Below, piece after piece: positions 6,494 to 8,357 of a stretch of DNA of 8,357 nucleotides. Origin of the DNA: Candidatus Kerfeldbacteria bacterium (GTDB lineage Bacteria > Patescibacteriota > Patescibacteriia > PEXW01); the NCBI GenBank assembly GCA_903867845.1, contig CAIPSZ010000145.1, positions 1 to 8,357 of the forward strand, in the 5' to 3' direction. Under the pieces are notes generated by a model. The model searched no databases. It was given only the letters and a program-made list of their open reading frames with translations, and was not told the origin of the DNA. The position numbers and the translations under genes are program-made. The stretch's first letter is position 1. Each line of letters starts with the position of its first letter.

Positions 6494-6721
6494 GGTCTGT
6501 ACGCTTGAAAAGGGTAGTGCTAGCAACCCCTTCAAGTAGTACAAAAAGAGTACTCTTTAAATGATATTTTCGAACATTGGTGCCGTCGGAGCCCTCTCCG
6601 TTCGCCACCATCACAGCCGTACGTACGTCTCCGCTCCGTTCCACCTCTGAAGGTGCCAATCAGGTTCTTCGTGAACCAGCCCTTCCTGAGGTGATGACCC
6701 GGGTTTCAGATCGACGCAGAT

Positions 6722-6749
6722 GGTCTCCCATCGGCGCCGATGGGAGACC
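6722..6749. repeat. Perfect 28-bp palindrome within ncRNA unit 1
   Basis: The arm GGTCTCCCATCGGC (6722-6735) is followed directly by its exact reverse complement (6736-6749). As RNA it makes a 12-bp hairpin with a GCGC tetraloop. No T-tract follows, so it is not a terminator. Confidence 0.9.
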
Positions 6750-6848
6750 TAACGCATGGTAGGTAGCACCCCTTGGTGCAAGTAACGTTCGAATCTCACG
6801 TGAGTAAATGGTTTCCTGCGCTGGTCCCATGCCAGCTTCCGAATTCTT

Positions 6849-6883
6849 GGGCTCGTCACATTGTTGATGGGCCCCCTTTTTTT
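6849..6883 (+). terminator. Strong intrinsic terminator of ncRNA unit 1
   Basis: GGGCTCGTCA (6849-6858) pairs along all 10 positions with TGATGGGCCC (6865-6874), with two G-T wobbles, around the loop CATTGT. Two C and then seven T (6877-6883) follow, a textbook rho-independent terminator on the + strand. Confidence 0.92.
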
Positions 6884-6894
6884 ATCCTCGTATA

Positions 6895-6923
6895 TTGACA
6901 GCATACCGTTTCTGCGCTATCCT
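6895..6923 (+). promoter_or_regulatory. Sigma70-like promoter of ncRNA unit 2
   Basis: A perfect -35 TTGACA (6895-6900), 17-nt spacer and TATCCT (6918-6923, 4 of 6) begin 12 nt after the T-run of the preceding terminator. The expected start is near G6929, where the sequence GTACG sits at the same offset from the -10 box as in unit 1. Confidence 0.7.
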
Positions 6924-7118
6924 CTCCTGTACGTCAAAAAAGCGGTCTGCCAAGTACGTGCCACCGCTGACGTACGGAGAATACTTTGACAATCGAGGTT
7001 CTCCGGGCAGGACTTGAGCAATGCTACTCCTGCCCATATGAAGTGCCATAGAACGGCCCGCTGCCTTCGTAGAATGCTCTGCCAGAGATATGGCCAGCAC
7101 CTTTCTACCAAGTGATAG

Positions 7119-7173
7119 CGTTTACTACGACTAGGGGTCCCCCGGTCGGACGTAAACGATTGGGGGCCCCTAG
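7119..7173 (+). other. Potential H-type RNA pseudoknot in ncRNA unit 2
   Basis: Stem 2 pairs CTAGGGG (7131-7137) and CCCCC (7139-7143) with GGGGG (7162-7166) and CCCCTAG (7167-7173), 12 bp with one bulged U at 7138. Within its 18-nt loop, GTAAACG (7152-7158) is the exact complement of CGTTTAC (7119-7125) just upstream of the stem. The order of strands is that of an H-type pseudoknot. Confidence 0.65.
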
Positions 7174-7261
7174 GCACAAGCACGCGCAACTTCATGCGCA
7201 CCATACAAACCTCGAGCTCGCCCCATGCGAGCAACAAAAATTTGCACTGTAGTGCAGTATC

Positions 7262-7303
7262 AAAGGCCAGACATCAATTGATGATCTGGCTTTCTTCTTT
7301 TTA
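7262..7303 (+). terminator. Intrinsic terminator of ncRNA unit 2
   Basis: GCCAGACATC (7266-7275) pairs with GATG-A-TCTGGC (7280-7290) as a 10-bp stem with one bulged A, around an AATT loop. A T-rich tail (TTTCTTCTTTTT, 7291-7302) follows. Confidence 0.88.
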
Positions 7304-7310
7304 TATTTGT

Positions 7311-7470
7311 GTCATCCCGGGCTTGACCCTGGATCTTGCCGCAAGGTACCAGGTTTTCTTCATCCGTCTTTGCGAGCGCTAGCGAAGCAATCCCGTTGAA
7401 CTTCGGAATGGTACCTATAGAAACGGGATCGCCACGGGTCGCCGGTGCGACCCTCGCGATGACGGATGGG
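7311..7470. repeat. Degenerate REP/MITE-like dispersed repeat element
   Basis: The left part (7311-7336) is of the GTCATCCCGGGCTTGACCC type, itself a short imperfect hairpin. The right part (7361-7468) is a long imperfect inverted repeat. CATCCGTCTTTGCGAG (7361-7376) matches the complement of 7453-7468 at 14 of 16 positions, and ATCCCGTT (7390-7397) pairs with AACGGGAT (7422-7429). Sequences of the form GTCATTGCGAGCGAAGCGAAGCAATCCC are known as palindromic dispersed repeats in many bacterial genomes. This is recalled from general knowledge, not searched. It carries no gene and ends 8 nt before the hrcA -35 box. Confidence 0.65.
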
Positions 7471-7478
7471 GAATGATC

Positions 7479-7507
7479 TTGACGCGTAAGAAAGGGGACC
7501 GTATAGT
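7479..7507 (+). promoter_or_regulatory. hrcA promoter
   Basis: TTGACG (7479-7484, 5 of 6) is separated by 17 nt from TATAGT (7502-7507, 5 of 6). The expected start (about 7513-7515) falls inside the CIRCE element, so a bound repressor would directly block RNA polymerase. Confidence 0.85.
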
Positions 7508-7511
7508 GGTA

Positions 7512-7538
7512 TTAGCACTCGTAGGCTAAGAGTGCTAA
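7512..7538 (+). promoter_or_regulatory. CIRCE operator (HrcA binding site)
   Basis: TTAGCACTC (7512-7520), a 9-nt spacer and GAGTGCTAA (7530-7538) match the established CIRCE consensus exactly. It lies between the -10 box and the hrcA start, the standard position for autoregulated heat-shock operons. Confidence 0.98.
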
Positions 7539-7552
7539 ACTACAGTCAACCC

Positions 7553-8263
7553 ATGGAAAACCGCAAGGAACAACTCTTCCGCACCATCGTAAGGCAGCAC
7601 ATTGCCCTGGGGGAACCCATTGGCAGCAAGTACCTGCTGGAGAAGTCCCACCTGGACTGCTCGCCTGCTACGGTCCGTAACGACTTAGCTGAATTGGAGC
7701 AGGAAGGCTACCTCACCCACCCCCACACCTCTGCTGGCCGGGTGCCTACGGAGAAGGGCTGGAAGTGGTTCTTGGAGCGCTTCATAACTGAGCAGGATGT
7801 CCCCAGAAAGGCCCAGGAAGCCCTCCAGAAGGCCTCAGACGGGGCTTCTGACCGCCAGCAGGTGGTCAAACAGCTGGCCAAAACCCTGGCTGAATCCAGC
7901 AAGCAAACCGCCATTGTCAGCTTCGGCCCAGACGACACCTTCTACACCGGCCTGTTCAACCTCTTCAGCCAGCCCGAGTTCCAGGAGCGGGATATGGTCC
8001 AGCACATCTCCAACATCGTGGACCACCTGGATAGCGTCCTCGCCAAGCTCTACGACCAAGCGACTGATGACGTGGTCGTGCTCGTTGGTAGCGAGAACCC
8101 GGTCGATGAACACTGCAGCATGATGGTCACCCGCATCGACGACCCGTCCGCCACGGGGGCGAGCCGGGCGGGCGACGTCACTATGATCGCCCTACTCGGC
8201 CCCATGCGCATGGACTACGATCGTCTCCTCCCCCTCCTGCGTTTTACCCGCGACCTCATTTAA
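7553..8263 (+). CDS. hrcA: Heat-inducible transcription repressor HrcA (short form)
   Basis: The start chosen is ATG at 7553, giving 236 aa; the upstream in-frame GTG at 7532 lies within the CIRCE operator and is rejected. The N-terminal winged helix (about 1-75) shows the family signature: RQHIALGEPIGSKYL, SPATVRNDLAELEQEGYLTHPHTSAGRVPTEKGW. The C-terminal part (about 110-236) is the GAF-like domain, ending in the conserved GPMRMDYDRLLPLLRF segment, so the gene is complete. It is about 100 residues shorter than the roughly 340-aa HrcA of Bacillus or Thermotoga, and the missing part appears to be the inserted dimerisation region between these domains. HrcA represses chaperone genes by binding CIRCE and is kept active by GroEL in model bacteria. 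The CIRCE 15 nt upstream shows autoregulation. grpE, dnaK or dnaJ would be expected after it but lie outside the window. No Shine-Dalgarno sequence is seen. Confidence 0.96.
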   Translation: MENRKEQLFRTIVRQHIALGEPIGSKYLLEKSHLDCSPATVRNDLAELEQEGYLTHPHTSAGRVPTEKGWKWFLERFITEQDVPRKAQEALQKASDGASDRQQVVKQLAKTLAESSKQTAIVSFGPDDTFYTGLFNLFSQPEFQERDMVQHISNIVDHLDSVLAKLYDQATDDVVVLVGSENPVDEHCSMMVTRIDDPSATGASRAGDVTMIALLGPMRMDYDRLLPLLRFTRDLI

Positions 8264-8310
8264 ATTCTACACCATATGGGCAGATGGTTCTTCTATTAGA
8301 CCGTTTAGGT

Positions 8311-8339
8311 TTAATGACAAATATGGAGATGACTATAGC
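8311..8339 (+). promoter_or_regulatory. Possible weak promoter for the next gene beyond the window
   Basis: TTAATG (8311-8316), 17-nt spacer, TATAGC (8334-8339). Matches are only 3 of 6 and 4 of 6. No terminator is visible between the hrcA stop and here, so read-through from hrcA is equally possible. Confidence 0.2.
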
Positions 8340-8357
8340 ATGGACGAGAGCAGTTAA

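Larger units (their letters stand above)
6499..6883 (+). ncRNA. Candidate structured non-coding RNA, unit 1 (about 385 nt)
   Basis: The stretch between a consensus promoter and a strong terminator holds no protein-like frame but many inverted repeats. In order: CTTGAA (6504-6509) with TTCAAG (6531-6536), reinforced by GGG/CCC; AGTAC/GTACT (6538-6542/6550-6554); a 9-bp long-range stem with two G-T wobbles, ATTGGTGCC (6576-6584) with GGTGCCAAT (6652-6660), enclosing CGGAG/CTCCG (6587-6591/6596-6600); GGTTC/GAACC (6663-6667/6673-6677); a perfect 28-nt palindrome (6722-6749); GCACC/GGTGC (6766-6770/6775-6779); GCTGG and CCAGC near 6820-6840; and the terminator. I see no RNase P core, tmRNA ends, SRP Alu or GNRA signature, or tRNA cloverleaf, so the class is unknown. 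A long attenuated leader is unlikely because another promoter and unit follow. Confidence 0.6.
6929..7303 (+). ncRNA. Candidate structured non-coding RNA, unit 2 (about 370 nt)
   Basis: Between a promoter and a terminator lies a body without a plausible protein gene and with dense, nearly perfect pairing. Three hairpins abut with no gap. The first is GTACGTC/GACGTAC plus AGCGGT/ACCGCT with an A5 bulge (6929-6975). The second is GGAGAA/TTCTCC (6976-7004). The third is GGGCAGGA/TCCTGCCC (7005-7035). A domain with CCATA (7052-7056 region) and TATGG (near 7090) follows, then a potential pseudoknot (7119-7173), GCTCG/CGAGC (7216-7220/7228-7232), TGCACT/AGTGCA (7243-7248/7251-7256) and the terminator. 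The 5' end would be base-paired. I do not recognise any known RNA class. Function is unknown; the complexity resembles ribozymes or large regulatory RNAs rather than a simple antisense sRNA. Confidence 0.65.

Noticed and set aside
6561..6650. 29-codon frame with an HHH run after the first hairpins of RNA unit 1, suggesting a his-type leader peptide
   Set aside because: There is no histidine biosynthesis gene downstream, no Shine-Dalgarno, only three His, and the unit ends at a terminator before another promoter. It also overlaps the 9-bp long-range stem.
6787..6795. GTTCGAATC resembling a tRNA T-loop
   Set aside because: The flanking bases do not form a T-stem, and there is no acceptor, anticodon or D arm around it.
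6499..7303. RNase P RNA or tmRNA identity for the RNA units
   Set aside because: I looked on both strands for the RNase P core (GGAAAGTCC, ACAGAA, GATGAAT) and tmRNA ends with a tag frame, and did not see them. A covariance-model search would be decisive.
7532..7552. Upstream GTG start for hrcA adding seven residues
   Set aside because: It lies inside the CIRCE right arm, and HrcA proteins begin at the MENRKEQLF-type sequence encoded from 7553.
8340..8357. Five-codon frame ATG...TAA at the window end
   Set aside because: Too short to support; it may be chance or part of another frame continuing beyond the window.
1..8357. CRISPR array, insertion sequence, tRNA or rRNA genes
   Set aside because: No regularly spaced direct repeats, transposase-like frames, cloverleaf sequences or rRNA motifs were seen.

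Overview
The window looks like a piece of a small bacterial chromosome with about 50-55% GC, most consistent with a Candidate Phyla Radiation (Patescibacteria) lineage. This rests on short proteins, Asn-rich linkers and tails on exported or membrane proteins, very few Shine-Dalgarno sequences, promoters set so close to the ATG that several mRNAs should be leaderless, and a compact HrcA. The assignment is inference; there is no rRNA or other taxonomic marker here.

Layout. 60-869 (+) encodes a membrane-anchored C39-like cysteine peptidase, followed by a clear intrinsic terminator. 1046-1777 (-) encodes a DedA/VTT membrane protein. It is divergent from a two-gene unit, a GT-B glycosyltransferase (1918-3156) overlapping by 8 nt a second DedA/VTT protein (3149-3796). 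3856-4684 (+) is a HAD-family hydrolase split by a frameshift at a run of five T, followed by a terminator. On the minus strand, 6408 to 4794 forms an apparent operon: an ECF-type sigma factor, a membrane protein with an external DUF5666-like domain (ATGA overlap with the sigma gene), and a 49-aa signal-peptide-bearing small protein that may be a real gene.

The 6409-7552 region has no convincing protein gene but is full of signals. Two consecutive units of roughly 370-385 nt each have a TTGACA-N17 promoter, a heavily self-complementary body and a strong intrinsic terminator. Both put the sequence GTACG at the same distance from the -10 box. I do not see the hallmarks of RNase P RNA, tmRNA, SRP RNA or tRNA in them, so I regard them as two candidate undescribed structured RNAs. 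The second contains three abutting hairpins and a strong potential H-type pseudoknot. They are followed by a degenerate REP/MITE-like dispersed repeat (7311-7470), then a TTGACG-N17-TATAGT promoter, a perfect CIRCE operator and hrcA (7553-8263), the heat-shock repressor that would bind CIRCE.

How the parts may work together. The membrane and envelope theme (two DedA proteins, a lipid- or polysaccharide-directed glycosyltransferase, an exported peptidase, a sigma factor paired with a membrane protein) suggests envelope biogenesis and stress sensing, next to classic heat-shock control. The sigma gene and the first DedA gene share an identical GGTAGACT -10 region 6-7 nt before their ATGs, which hints at common control.
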